Shown here: one piece after another, positions 16,069-25,798 of the stretch | Layout: each line of letters starts with the position of its first letter | Numbering within the stretch: the first letter of the stretch is position 1 | NCBI RefSeq assembly: GCF_009707955.1 | Contig: NZ_WMDQ01000009.1 | Coordinates: 124,001-188,000, forward strand | Reading direction: 5' to 3' | Length of the DNA: 64,000 bases | Source: Flavobacterium sp. LC2016-13 | GTDB taxonomy: Bacteria; Bacteroidota; Bacteroidia; Flavobacteriales; Flavobacteriaceae | Notes under the pieces: generated by a model | What the model saw: only the letters and a program-made list of their open reading frames with translations | Told to the model about the DNA's origin: nothing | Databases searched by the model: none | Made by a program: the position numbers and the translations under genes

Positions 16069-19000
16069 ATCGTTTCAAACTAAAATGTCCTCTAAATTCA
16101 GTTCCGTTTAATCGGGTTACAGTAAACCAATAATCAGACGAAGGTTCATTTTGACCAATATAAGTTCCATCCCAGGAAGTATCTGTGGTCAATTCTTTGA
16201 TGAATTTTCCGTAACGATCAAATATTCGAATTCCAGTATTTGGAGCCAAATATGCAAAATCGATTGTCCAGGTATCATTATATCCATCATTATTTGGAGT
16301 GAAGAATTTCGGAAACGGAAGTTCATCAACATAATTAATACAATCTCCTGTAGTTGCTTCTAAGATTTGAATTTTAATTGTAGCTCTGTCACTTTCACAA
16401 CCATCAATTGTTTGTGAAGCATAATAGGTATTTCCGTTTTCAAGCGGTGTCGATTCAGATAATTCAATTCCTGTGGTTAAGTCATTATACCATCTTATAT
16501 TTTCTCCGTCGATTTTTATGCTTTTTAGCTTTGCATTCTGTTGTACGCAAAAAGTTTGAAAAGAATCCATAATTGGAGGTTCTGTATCCTGAATTTTTAT
16601 AGTAATTACCAATCTTTCACTTTCGCAATTATTAAGCGTTTGACTAGCGTAATAAATACCATTTTGTAAAGTAGCTGTATTTGATAAAATATTTCCGGCT
16701 ATTGGAGAATCATACCATTTGATGGACGTTCCGGTTATTTTAATATCGTTAATGATTGCATTTTCATAAATACAGAAAATCTGTTTGTTGTTTCCAATTG
16801 GCAAAGGTGTATCATAAATCCTAATCGTAATTGGAATTCTTGCACTTTCACATCCAACAGTTTGAGAAGCATAATATGTATTATTATTTTGCAATAATGT
16901 AGTATTTGCCAATACAGCTGAAGAAGAATTAGAATCGTACCATTTAATATTTTGACCAAAGACGGAAATAGTATTTAAAGTCGCTTTCTGACTTTTACAA
17001 AAAGGTTGATTTGGATTCCCTGTAGGAGCAGAAGGCGTATTTGTAACAGAAACTGTAACTCCAAATCTTTGGCCTTCACAACTATTTAGAGTTTGCGAAG
17101 CATAATATGTTTTACCATTTTGAAGATTGGTTGTGGCTGGTAAAAGATTTCCATTTACAGCAGCATCGTACCATTTTATAAGATCGCCATTAATCTGAAT
17201 ATTTGCAATTGTTGGATTTTGTCCAGAACAAAAAGGCTGGTTTGCATTTCCTGTTGGAAGAGATGTATTCTGAATATTAATTTTTACAGCAACTCTTTCA
17301 CTTTCACAACCGTTTATAGTTTGTGAAGCGTAATAAGTTATTCCGTTTTGAAGTAAGGTCGTTTTTGGTAAAAGTGTTCCTCCGGTCAAAGCATCATAAA
17401 ACTGTATGTTTTGACCTGTCGCACTAATATTACTTAAAGTTGCATTTTGTTGAATACAGAAAGTTTGAGGGCTAACTAAAGCAGGTTTTGGAGTAAAATT
17501 TGTAAAAGGAGTAATGGTAACGGTGGTTGCAGTTGAAACACAACCGTTATTATTCTTGATCTTAATAAAATAGGTTTTAGGGTCAAGATTTGATTTCATT
17601 GCAGTTGTAGTCCAGCTAACACCATCATCGAAACTATATTCTGATGCTGCGTCGGTAATTGTAATAGCGCCTTTAAGATTATTGCAGTCAGGCTGTATAG
17701 TTGTAAATTTAGGATTACCCGGATAATCAGTTGGAGCATTAATGGTTGTAGATAATGGAGCAGACTCGCAGCCACTACTATTTTTAACACGAACCATATA
17801 GGTTCCAGCTACTAAATTTCCTGAATTAGGATTGGCTGAATAATTTTTACCATTGTCAAAACTATATTGATCAGCAGTACTTGTAATTAAAATTGAGCCA
17901 AATGGATTGCTGCAAGTAATAGGTTGAGTAATATTTAAAGCTGGAATTGCGGGAGCATTTGGCGCTGCATTGATGGTTGCTTTATACGCAATAGATTCGC
18001 AGCCATTTGTGTATTTTATTCGGATAAAATAAATTCCGGGAGATAAACTGGCACTATTGCTGGCTTTCCAGGTAAGACCATCGTCAAAACTATATAGATT
18101 AGCAACCGTAGAAACCATAATGTTACCTGTAGGTGAATTACAGCCAATTGGGTTTGTTACTACAACTTGTGGTGCATCAGGAATTACAGGTGCAGCTTGT
18201 ATAGTGACAGGTGCCGCAAGAGAGATACAACCCGAATTATATTTAATCATCAAATTATAGGTTCCTGCAGAAAGATTAGATTTTGTATTGGATGTCCCAT
18301 ACGTGATTCCGTTATCAAAACTATAAAAATCGGCTACGGTATTAATTGAAATTGATCCTGTAAAATCGGTGCAATTGGGTTGAACTGCTGTAAAGGCAGG
18401 AGCTGAAAGCGGTGACAATGGTGAAATCGTGACCGGAGCAGCATCTGAAATACAACCCGCTAAACTTTTAATTTTTATGAAATAAGTACCCGGAGAAAGA
18501 TCTGTTTTTGTATTAGAAAAAACGTAGGTTAATCCGTTATCATAGCTATAAGTTGCTGCATTTGTTGTAATGGTAACAGAGCCTTTTGACGAACTGCAAT
18601 TTGGCTGAGCAGTAGTAAAAGCAGGAGCTGCAATTGTACTGCCAGAACTCAAATTGACAACAGTTGTTGATGATTCACAACTATATGAATTTGTTTTGAT
18701 TTTAATAATATATGTACCAGCCCCTACATTTATTTTCGTCGGACTTGTTGTCCAACTATTTCCATCATTGAAACTATAACTTATTGCTGATGTTGTTATA
18801 GTGATGCTTCCATCAGTCGCGCCGCAGGAAGAAGGTTGAACTATCTTTACAGCAGGTGCAGCAGGAATTGTGGGAGGAGTATTTATATAAACATAACTGC
18901 CGTAAGATGTACAGCCCAAAGTGTTTTTTATCAGTACATTGTACGATCCACCTGCTAAATTTTTCTTTACAGGATTTGTAGTCCAGGTTGTTCCTCCATC

Positions 19001-22000
19001 AAAACTATATTGATCTGCGGCAGTATTTATTATTATAGTACCAGTAGGAGTACTACATGTGGGTTGAATAGTAGATACATTTGGTGATGAAAGGTAATAT
19101 TTGTTTATATAAATATATTGTGAATTTGATTTACAACCCTTTGCATTTTTAATAAGAATATTATAAGACGAACTTACAGGATTTAATAAAATTGGATTTG
19201 TAGTCCAAGTGGTGCCTCCATCAAAACTATAACTGTCTGCAGGAGTAGTAACAGTTATGCTTCCTCCATTTCCGCAGCTGGGCTGTACTACTTTTATATT
19301 TGGATCGGGAAGATAATAAGGATTGATTGATATTGATAAACCATAAGATTTACAACCTGCTGCATTTTTTATCATAATGTTGTAATAACCAGAAGTAAGT
19401 CCTGAAAGAACTGGGTTAGTTGTCCAGGTATTGCCATTATCAAAGCTATAAGAACTTGCAACTGTTGCAATAGTAATACTTCCGTTGATACCACAGGTTG
19501 GTTGTATAAATATAAAATCCGGATTAGGTAAATAATATTGTTGTAGGGTAACGTATGTACCGTAAGGGTTAGATGTACACCCGGAAGTATTTTTTACTAA
19601 CAAATAATAATAAGTGTTTGTACTTAGATTCGTAAATACAGGATTAGTGCTCCAGGTTTTACCTCCATCTATACTGTATTGTGCTGCAGTTGAAGTAAAG
19701 GTTATACTTCCTCCAACTCCACAGGTAGGTTGTGTTGTTTTAAAAGTGGGAACTGGAAGATAAAATTCTTCAAGCCATACCGAGTTTGAGTTAGAAACAC
19801 AACCTTGAGCATTTTTGATCATTGGATAATAATATCCTGTTGAAAGATTCGAAAAAAGAGGATTTGTACTCCAATTTGTCCCGTCAAGACTATAAAAGCT
19901 GGCAGTTGTATTAATTTTAATACTTCCTTTTGTTCCGCATGCTGGCTGAACGATGGTTAAATTAGGCTGTGCTAACTTCGAATTATCCATATAAATGGAA
20001 ATGTAATTGGATGTACAATTACCTTTTTTTATCATTAAATAGTAAGATCCCTGGCTTAAATTATTAAAAATATTACTTGTACTCCAGGTTGAACCATAAT
20101 CGATACTGTAAAAATCTGCAGTTGTGTTGAATGTAATATTGCCAATATTTCCACAACTTGGATTGGTAACTGTATAATCTGGATTAGGAAGTCTGGCATC
20201 GTTAATTGAAACACTTACAGAGTTAGAAACACACCCTAAATTGTTTTTTATTGCAATGTTATAATATCCATAAGAAGTAAGATTTGATAAAGAAGGAGAA
20301 GTTCCCCAGGTATAACCTCCGTCAAAACTATATGAACTAGCAGCTGTATTTATTTTAATGCTGCCCGAGGACGTACAAGTGGGCTGAACAACGGTATAAT
20401 CGGGTATATCTATATTCGGATTATTTAAGTAAATACCATTTGGATAAGAGGTACAGCCAAGATTATTTTTTATAATTATGGTATAAATACCGGGAGGTAA
20501 TGATTTAGAATTAACAGTTGTCCAGGTTGCACCATTGTCAAAACTATAAAAATCGGATAATGAGTTTATAGTGATTTTTCCGTTTACACCACAAGTTGGC
20601 TGTTCCGTGGTAATAATTGGCGGATTCAAGTAAGGCTGATTTAAATAAACATAATTAGCAGCACTGATACATCCCGCGCTGTTTTTTATTTTTATTTGAT
20701 AGTTTCCAAAAGGTAAAATTTTAACATTATTGCTAGTCCAAGTTACCCCATTATCAAAACTATACGAATCTGCTACTGTAGTAATAGTAATGCTGCCATC
20801 TGTTCCGCAAACAGGTTGTTCAGTTGTATATTGAGGATAGAAATCTTTAAAATCATTTAAATAAGCATAAGTGTAATAAGAAGTACAGCCTAAAGCATTT
20901 TTAATTCCTAAAGAATAGCTTCCTGCATTTAAATTACTCATTGTGTTGTTTGTAACCCATGTGGTTCCTCCATCAAAAGTGTAAAAATCTGAAAGAGTAT
21001 TAATTGTAATACTTCCTTTTACTGTACAAGCAGGTAATACGATTGTATAGGTTGGAGTTTCTAGCGTATTACTGCTGATGAGTACATTGTTTGCCGACGA
21101 AATACAACCTTGTAAATCTTTGGTACGAATTTTATAATTTGCAGGTAAAAGATTGTTAGCAGTAGAATTATTTCCCCAAGTTGCACCATCATCAAAGCTA
21201 TAGTATGCAGCTGGAGTTGTGATGGTAATACTTCCTTTATCTCCGCAAAATAATGGATTGTTATAACTGTAATTTGGATACAAAGTAGAAGCAGCTGTAA
21301 TAGTTACACTTTGAGAATAGGAAGTACAGCCATTTACGGTCTTTATTTTTACTAAATAGGTTCCAGGATATAAATTACTTTTTGTATCGCTTGTGACCCA
21401 GGTTGAACCATCATCAAAACTATATTGTGATGCTGGTGAAGTTACTTTTATTGTTCCTGTAGCGACAAAACAAGAAGGCTGCGTAATCTGCAAGATAGGA
21501 GAAACAGCAGTTTGACTTGGTTCGATAGTAACACTTGCATTGCTGGTGCATCCAAAAGAATCTGTGACAGTAACAGAATAATCTCCTAACGAAGTTACCG
21601 TAATACTTTGCGTAGTTCCTCCTGTATTCCATAAATACGAAGATCCGGGAGAAGAAGTTAAAACAGTGCTTCCAGAGCAAACATTTAGAATACCTGTAAT
21701 ATTTGCTGTGGGATTTCTTACCTCTAAATTGGCAGAAATTATTTTGTAGCAAGTTGCATCCCTGCTCACACGAACAAAAATAGAAGCACTTGAACTTGGA
21801 TAACTTGTAAAATTGGTGATAGCATTTAAGTTAGATTCTGCCTCGTTGTAATTTTTGAAATAACTAAAATTTAAACCCGCAGTAGAAGGAACCATTAAAG
21901 AGTTTAATGTAGACAAATTAAAATTTTCATTTCCATCATGATTTGCATCACATTGCGATATTTTGGCAGTAGTTACGTTAATAGTACAACTTGAAGAGCA

Positions 22001-23302
22001 ATTCAAAAAAGAAATATCCCAACCAGGATTTGCGTCAGGATCTATGGCAGAATTAAATGTGGTTCCTGCGCAAGAAGTACCGGAAATGTCATAATCGACC
22101 TGTACGCCTACATTATAATTAGCATTTGTAATATTTGGAAAATCACCGGTTTTTAATGTAAAACAAAATTTTTTATTTGTCGTATCTAAGCTTGAGGTAG
22201 TCGATGTGCTATATACGGATACATTATTGCTGTTGTAAACATTTAAAGTGATTTTTTTCACTGATGCAGAAATTCCTCCAGAATTTGGAATAGTATAAGT
22301 ACCACACACTGAAATCGGTAAAGTTGGACAAACTTTATTCAAAGGATCAAGTTCTATAGAACCTTGCAAGTTTTCTGCGGAATGTAAGATGCAAACATCA
22401 TCAACATACATATACCCGAAATGCCCGCCCAATCCACATCTTGAAGCCATAAATTCAACAGTAAATTCTTCATTATTGGGAATTGATGAAATGTCTAATA
22501 TTCCTGATTGCCAATTGGTAGTATATAAAGTAACATAATCAGAAGCCTGACTCGGAACCTTGCTGAAAATGCAATTTTTTTCATCTCCTACCAAACAAAA
22601 TTCACTGACAACGGTCTTATTTTTATCTAAAATCCGTGCTTTTACAAAAGCTTGATTATCAGTATGACTATTATCGTAAACACTTTGTAATACTGCTTTG
22701 TAGTTAAATTTTAGATAATTTTCATTATTTGTTTTAAACCTTTTGCCCTGAACAATAGAACCATAAGTAGAGGAGTTCTCATAATTAATTTTAAGAGCAT
22801 ATTGATCAAATGCTTTAATGTCTCCTATATATGGATCAACCAAATTGGCAGAAACACCAGTTGCCATAATGTCCATGTTATTAGGATTATAGCGATTGAT
22901 GTATGAATCGGCAGTATTGGTGATCGATCGGCATTGCGTTGGTCCGGGAGGATCACCAATTGTGCAAAGAAAATTCTTTAAATAACTGCTCCCGTTTATA
23001 GTTTCATATTGCTCAAAACCTCCATTAGTACACATTTCAACTCCTTGAAGAGTAGCAGCTGATTTTGAAGTCAAATTTCCATCTTTTGAATTCAAAATCA
23101 TCTTTTTTAATTCCAGCATTTCTGCTTTCATTTTTTCTTCCCTAATTTTCAAAAATTGTTTTTGCTGTTCCAAATTTTGAATGAGATGACCATTCTTATC
23201 TTCTAATAAAAAATTATTAGACGAATTCGGATTAATTTCTTGTGCAAAAACACAAGTACATTTGATAAAAACAATAAATAAGAGTAAAGTTCTAAGCTTC
23301 AT
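16067..23302 (-). CDS. Giant SprB-like repeat protein with type IX secretion (type B) sorting domain
   Basis: The 2411-residue exported protein begins MKLRTLLLFIVFIKCTCVFA, a signal peptide. Residues ~21-430 form a unique N-terminal region with CTNGGFEQY and YVDDVCIL motifs like secreted jelly-roll modules. From ~600 to ~1934 are 18 tandem SprB-like repeats of ~74 residues. Residues ~1935-2320 are five Ig-like modules, each ending YYASQT..GCES. The last ~85 residues, starting PKFFTPNNDGYND, are the gliding-motility-associated type B CTD. It should pass the outer membrane by T9SS and be held on the surface by PorP/SprF-like partners. Such partners usually lie next door in this class but none is seen here. 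SprB itself carries cells in gliding; this could be a motility or attachment adhesin. A -7 box lies at 23321-23328. Confidence 0.92.
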   Translation of the reverse strand: MKLRTLLLFIVFIKCTCVFAQEINPNSSNNFLLEDKNGHLIQNLEQQKQFLKIREEKMKAEMLELKKMILNSKDGNLTSKSAATLQGVEMCTNGGFEQYETINGSSYLKNFLCTIGDPPGPTQCRSITNTADSYINRYNPNNMDIMATGVSANLVDPYIGDIKAFDQYALKINYENSSTYGSIVQGKRFKTNNENYLKFNYKAVLQSVYDNSHTDNQAFVKARILDKNKTVVSEFCLVGDEKNCIFSKVPSQASDYVTLYTTNWQSGILDISSIPNNEEFTVEFMASRCGLGGHFGYMYVDDVCILHSAENLQGSIELDPLNKVCPTLPISVCGTYTIPNSGGISASVKKITLNVYNSNNVSVYSTSTTSSLDTTNKKFCFTLKTGDFPNITNANYNVGVQVDYDISGTSCAGTTFNSAIDPDANPGWDISFLNCSSSCTINVTTAKISQCDANHDGNENFNLSTLNSLMVPSTAGLNFSYFKNYNEAESNLNAITNFTSYPSSSASIFVRVSRDATCYKIISANLEVRNPTANITGILNVCSGSTVLTSSPGSSYLWNTGGTTQSITVTSLGDYSVTVTDSFGCTSNASVTIEPSQTAVSPILQITQPSCFVATGTIKVTSPASQYSFDDGSTWVTSDTKSNLYPGTYLVKIKTVNGCTSYSQSVTITAASTLYPNYSYNNPLFCGDKGSITITTPAAYYSFDDGATWGNNSTANNLLPANYKIRTKDLQGCISSANNVLISSNTLETPTYTIVLPACTVKGSITINTLSDFYTFDGGTTWVTNNTMSNLNAGSYSLGIKNALGCTSYYTYAYLNDFKDFYPQYTTEQPVCGTDGSITITTVADSYSFDNGVTWTSNNVKILPFGNYQIKIKNSAGCISAANYVYLNQPYLNPPIITTEQPTCGVNGKITINSLSDFYSFDNGATWTTVNSKSLPPGIYTIIIKNNLGCTSYPNGIYLNNPNIDIPDYTVVQPTCTSSGSIKINTAASSYSFDGGYTWGTSPSLSNLTSYGYYNIAIKNNLGCVSNSVSVSINDARLPNPDYTVTNPSCGNIGNITFNTTADFYSIDYGSTWSTSNIFNNLSQGSYYLMIKKGNCTSNYISIYMDNSKLAQPNLTIVQPACGTKGSIKINTTASFYSLDGTNWSTNPLFSNLSTGYYYPMIKNAQGCVSNSNSVWLEEFYLPVPTFKTTQPTCGVGGSITFTSTAAQYSIDGGKTWSTNPVFTNLSTNTYYYLLVKNTSGCTSNPYGTYVTLQQYYLPNPDFIFIQPTCGINGSITIATVASSYSFDNGNTWTTNPVLSGLTSGYYNIMIKNAAGCKSYGLSISINPYYLPDPNIKVVQPSCGNGGSITVTTPADSYSFDGGTTWTTNPILLNPVSSSYNILIKNAKGCKSNSQYIYINKYYLSSPNVSTIQPTCSTPTGTIIINTAADQYSFDGGTTWTTNPVKKNLAGGSYNVLIKNTLGCTSYGSYVYINTPPTIPAAPAVKIVQPSSCGATDGSITITTSAISYSFNDGNSWTTSPTKINVGAGTYIIKIKTNSYSCESSTTVVNLSSGSTIAAPAFTTAQPNCSSSKGSVTITTNAATYSYDNGLTYVFSNTKTDLSPGTYFIKIKSLAGCISDAAPVTISPLSPLSAPAFTAVQPNCTDFTGSISINTVADFYSFDNGITYGTSNTKSNLSAGTYNLMIKYNSGCISLAAPVTIQAAPVIPDAPQVVVTNPIGCNSPTGNIMVSTVANLYSFDDGLTWKASNSASLSPGIYFIRIKYTNGCESIAYKATINAAPNAPAIPALNITQPITCSNPFGSILITSTADQYSFDNGKNYSANPNSGNLVAGTYMVRVKNSSGCESAPLSTTINAPTDYPGNPKFTTIQPDCNNLKGAITITDAASEYSFDDGVSWTTTAMKSNLDPKTYFIKIKNNNGCVSTATTVTITPFTNFTPKPALVSPQTFCIQQNATLSNISATGQNIQFYDALTGGTLLPKTTLLQNGITYYASQTINGCESERVAVKINIQNTSLPTGNANQPFCSGQNPTIANIQINGDLIKWYDAAVNGNLLPATTNLQNGKTYYASQTLNSCEGQRFGVTVSVTNTPSAPTGNPNQPFCKSQKATLNTISVFGQNIKWYDSNSSSAVLANTTLLQNNNTYYASQTVGCESARIPITIRIYDTPLPIGNNKQIFCIYENAIINDIKITGTSIKWYDSPIAGNILSNTATLQNGIYYASQTLNNCESERLVITIKIQDTEPPIMDSFQTFCVQQNAKLKSIKIDGENIRWYNDLTTGIELSESTPLENGNTYYASQTIDGCESDRATIKIQILEATTGDCINYVDELPFPKFFTPNNDGYNDTWTIDFAYLAPNTGIRIFDRYGKFIKELTTDTSWDGTYIGQNEPSSDYWFTVTRLNGTEFRGHFSLKR
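16350..17500 (-). repeat. Five tandem Ig-like modules within the giant adhesin
   Basis: Five units of about 75 residues share FC..QNA.L..I...G..I.WYD, LQNG.TYYASQT and GCES/NCES. They resemble the Ig-like modules often placed before the gliding-associated CTD. The region links the SprB-like array to the sorting domain. Confidence 0.85.
17500..21505 (-). repeat. Eighteen tandem SprB-like repeats within the giant adhesin
   Basis: I count 18 units of about 72-77 residues. Each has P.C (start), G.I.I.T, YSFD.G.TW, a short G.Y...IK strand and GC.S (end). Two Cys per unit could form a disulphide. Units are diverged at protein level (typically differing in many positions), so this is an old expansion rather than a recent DNA duplication. 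Confidence 0.88.
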
Positions 23303-23320
23303 TTAGGAAAATTTTGTAGG

Positions 23321-23328
23321 CAAATATA
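23321..23328 (-). promoter_or_regulatory. -7 promoter element of the giant adhesin gene (TATATTTG on the minus strand)
   Basis: Exact TAnnTTTG match on the minus strand, 18 bp before the ATG at 23302, predicting a leader of about a dozen bases. Confidence 0.5.
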
Positions 23329-23441
23329 GCCAAAAAACTAACCTTTAAAGGCGGGAAAAAAAATGTTTTTGTAAGTTTTGTGTCAATAATAAAAACATAA
23401 AATATTTAGTGATGTTAGCCGAATAATTAGGATTTATTTCT

Positions 23442-23475
23442 TTTGTCAAATAATTCTAAATATCTCGTATTTTTG
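23442..23475 (+). promoter_or_regulatory. Promoter of the radical SAM gene (TTTG -33, N22, TATTTTTG -7)
   Basis: TTTG at 23442-23445 and TATTTTTG at 23468-23475 are 22 bp apart, matching the Bacteroidota promoter. Transcription would start near 23482. This rules out the TTG codon at 23443 as a start and supports the TTG at 23491. Confidence 0.6.
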
Positions 23476-23490
23476 CAAAAAATATTCCTG

Positions 23491-25716
23491 TTGAAAACCA
23501 AACTCTTCGTCATAACGCCTCCATTTACGCAACTGAATACACCATATCCGGCAACTGCGTATATAAAAGGATTTTTAAACACAAAAAATATCGAATCTGT
23601 TCAGGCAGATTTAGGTATCGATGTGATTTTGGAGTTGTTTTCTAAGAAAGGTTTGATTGATTTGTTTGAGGTTTCAAGTTCAAAGTTTCAAGTTTCAGGT
23701 TCTGAAGTTTCAGATAATTCAAAACGTATTTTTGCTTTACAGGATGAATACATCAAGACTATTGATGCCGTAATTCAGTTTTTGCAAGGAAAAAATCCAA
23801 CATTAGCATTACAAATTTGTCAGGAAGATTTTCTACCCGAAGCCTCTCGTTTTGCACAATTAGAAGAACTCGACTGGGCTTTCGGAACAATGGGAACGCA
23901 AGACAAAGCAAAACATTTAGCGACTTTATATCTCGAAGATATTTCAGATTATATTGTAGAATGTGTCGATGATAATTTTGGCTTTAGCCGATATGCGGAA
24001 CGTTTGGGGCGAAGTGCAAATTCTTTTGATGAATTGTACGAAGCTTTGCAACAGCAACCAACCTACATAGATTCAATTTTGATCTCGATTTTAAAAGATA
24101 AAATTGAAAAAGTAAATCCAACGCTATTTTTAATTTCAGTTCCCTTTCCGGGAAATTTATACAGCGCTTTTCGATCTGCACAATGGGTAAAACAGAATCA
24201 TCCGGAAATTAAAATTTCGATGGGCGGAGGTTTTCCAAATACTGAATTACGCTCACTTTCTGATGCTCGTGTTTTCGAATTCTTTGATTTTATTACGTTA
24301 GATGATGGAGAAGTTCCGATAGAAGAATTAATTTTCAATCTCGAAAATCCAAATGCTGTCACTTCGAACGAAAACGAGAAGCGGTACAAAAGAACTTTTC
24401 TTTTAGAAAACGGAGAAGTCGTTTATAAAAATAATTCCCTGAAACACGATTACAAACAAGCCTACGTAGGAACGCCTGATTATTCTGATTTGCCTTTGGA
24501 TAAATACATTTCGGTTATCGAAATCGTAAATCCGATGCATAGAATGTGGAGCGACGGACGTTGGAATAAGCTCACAATGGCACACGGATGTTATTGGGGA
24601 AAATGTACTTTTTGTGATATTTCATTAGATTACATAAAAGTATACGAACCGGTTGCAGCCAATTTGCTTTGTGATCGAATGGAAGATATGATGCTTCAAA
24701 CAGGACAAAATGGTTTTCATTTTGTCGATGAAGCCGCTCCACCAGCGTTGATGCGTGCTTTGGCACTCGAAATTTTACGCCGAAAATTAGCCGTAACGTG
24801 GTGGACCAATATTCGTTTTGAAAAAAGTTTTTCTAAAGATTTATGCCTATTGCTAAAAGCTTCGGGTTGTATTGCCGTTTCCGGAGGTTTAGAAGTAGCT
24901 TCAGATCGATTATTAAAATTAATTGATAAAGGCGTAACAGTTGAACAAGTCGCAAAAGTGACCCGAAATTTTACCGAAGCCGGAATTATGGTTCATGCGT
25001 ATTTAATGTATGGATATCCAACGCAGACGATTCAGGAAACCATAGACAGTTTAGAAATGGTACGTCAGCTGTTTGAAGCCGGAATTCTGCAATCTGGATT
25101 TTGGCATCAATTTGCAATGACGGCTCACAGTCCGGTTGGATTATATCCTGAGAAATTTGGCGTTACAAAAAAAACAGAAGCTATTGGAACTTTTGCCAAT
25201 AATGATATCGATTATACTGATTCTACAGGAATCAATCATGACAAATTTAGCTTCGGATTAAAAAAGTCTCTTTTTAATTTCATGCACGGAATCTGTTTTG
25301 ATTACGAACTGCAAGATTGGTTCGACTTTAAAATTCCGAAAACCAAAATCGATCCCGATTTTATTTTTAATGCACTCGAAGAAGGAAATGATTTCAACAC
25401 AAAACCAAATGCAAAAGTGGTTTGGTTAGGAGGAAAACCTTCTGTAGAACATTTTACAAAATCTAAAAAAGGAAGAACCTGGGAAATGATGACTTTTACC
25501 TTTCACGATAAAAAAGAAAGTTTCAATATTCAAACTAATAAAAATGAAGGTGAATGGTTGGTAGAAATCTTAACGAAAATTACGATTGCAAATGCTAAAA
25601 ATTATACTTTTCAGGAAGTCAAAAATGATTTCGAAACGCAATTAGAAGATTTTGAATTGTTTTGGTATTCTAAGCCCATTAACACTTTACGCGAGTTTGG
25701 GTTACTTGTTTTGTGA
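23491..25716 (+). CDS. B12-binding-domain radical SAM protein
   Basis: From the TTG at 23491 the protein is 741 residues and begins with strand KLFVITPPFTQLNTPYPATA, the start of a cobalamin-binding-like domain (to ~300; SMGGGFPNTELR). The radical SAM domain follows from ~350, with cluster motif GCYWGKCTFC (C-x4-C-x2-C), then FHFVDEAAPP and YLMYGYPTQT. The standard spacing is C-x3-C-x2-C. The reaction is unknown. No ATG is available near the N-terminus, and the frame is open only to 23443, which the promoter overlaps. An in-frame stretch near residues 58-75 is encoded by an intergenic-type repeat. The gene is monocistronic. Confidence 0.85.
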   Translation: MKTKLFVITPPFTQLNTPYPATAYIKGFLNTKNIESVQADLGIDVILELFSKKGLIDLFEVSSSKFQVSGSEVSDNSKRIFALQDEYIKTIDAVIQFLQGKNPTLALQICQEDFLPEASRFAQLEELDWAFGTMGTQDKAKHLATLYLEDISDYIVECVDDNFGFSRYAERLGRSANSFDELYEALQQQPTYIDSILISILKDKIEKVNPTLFLISVPFPGNLYSAFRSAQWVKQNHPEIKISMGGGFPNTELRSLSDARVFEFFDFITLDDGEVPIEELIFNLENPNAVTSNENEKRYKRTFLLENGEVVYKNNSLKHDYKQAYVGTPDYSDLPLDKYISVIEIVNPMHRMWSDGRWNKLTMAHGCYWGKCTFCDISLDYIKVYEPVAANLLCDRMEDMMLQTGQNGFHFVDEAAPPALMRALALEILRRKLAVTWWTNIRFEKSFSKDLCLLLKASGCIAVSGGLEVASDRLLKLIDKGVTVEQVAKVTRNFTEAGIMVHAYLMYGYPTQTIQETIDSLEMVRQLFEAGILQSGFWHQFAMTAHSPVGLYPEKFGVTKKTEAIGTFANNDIDYTDSTGINHDKFSFGLKKSLFNFMHGICFDYELQDWFDFKIPKTKIDPDFIFNALEEGNDFNTKPNAKVVWLGGKPSVEHFTKSKKGRTWEMMTFTFHDKKESFNIQTNKNEGEWLVEILTKITIANAKNYTFQEVKNDFETQLEDFELFWYSKPINTLREFGLLVL
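23671..23713 (+). repeat. GTTTCA word repeats inside the radical SAM coding sequence
   Basis: GTTTCA occurs at 23671, 23685, 23692 and 23707, within a Ser-rich segment (EVSSSKFQVSGSEVSDNSK). The wording resembles low-complexity flavobacterial intergenic repeats rather than the flanking coding sequence. The reading frame is preserved. Confidence 0.55.
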
Positions 25717-25774
25717 TTTTTGTATTTCTTTGAAAAGCAACAATACAAACCTATAAAAAATATATGAATTTTCT

Positions 25775-25782
25775 TATTTTTG
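25775..25782 (+). promoter_or_regulatory. -7 promoter element of the GIY-YIG gene (TATTTTTG)
   Basis: Exact TAnnTTTG match 16 bp before the ATG at 25799, so the transcript is nearly leaderless. Confidence 0.5.
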
Positions 25783-25798
25783 TTTAAAATATGAATTA

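Noticed and set aside
17500..21505. Regularly spaced repeats of about 220 bp that might suggest a CRISPR-like or satellite array
   Set aside because: They are coding repeats of the giant adhesin; period and protein conservation match SprB-like domains and no short identical direct repeats exist.
21420..21752. 110-residue open frame on the minus strand inside the adhesin gene
   Set aside because: Overlaps a well-supported CDS in another frame and has an aromatic/Cys-rich composition typical of frame-shifted coding DNA.
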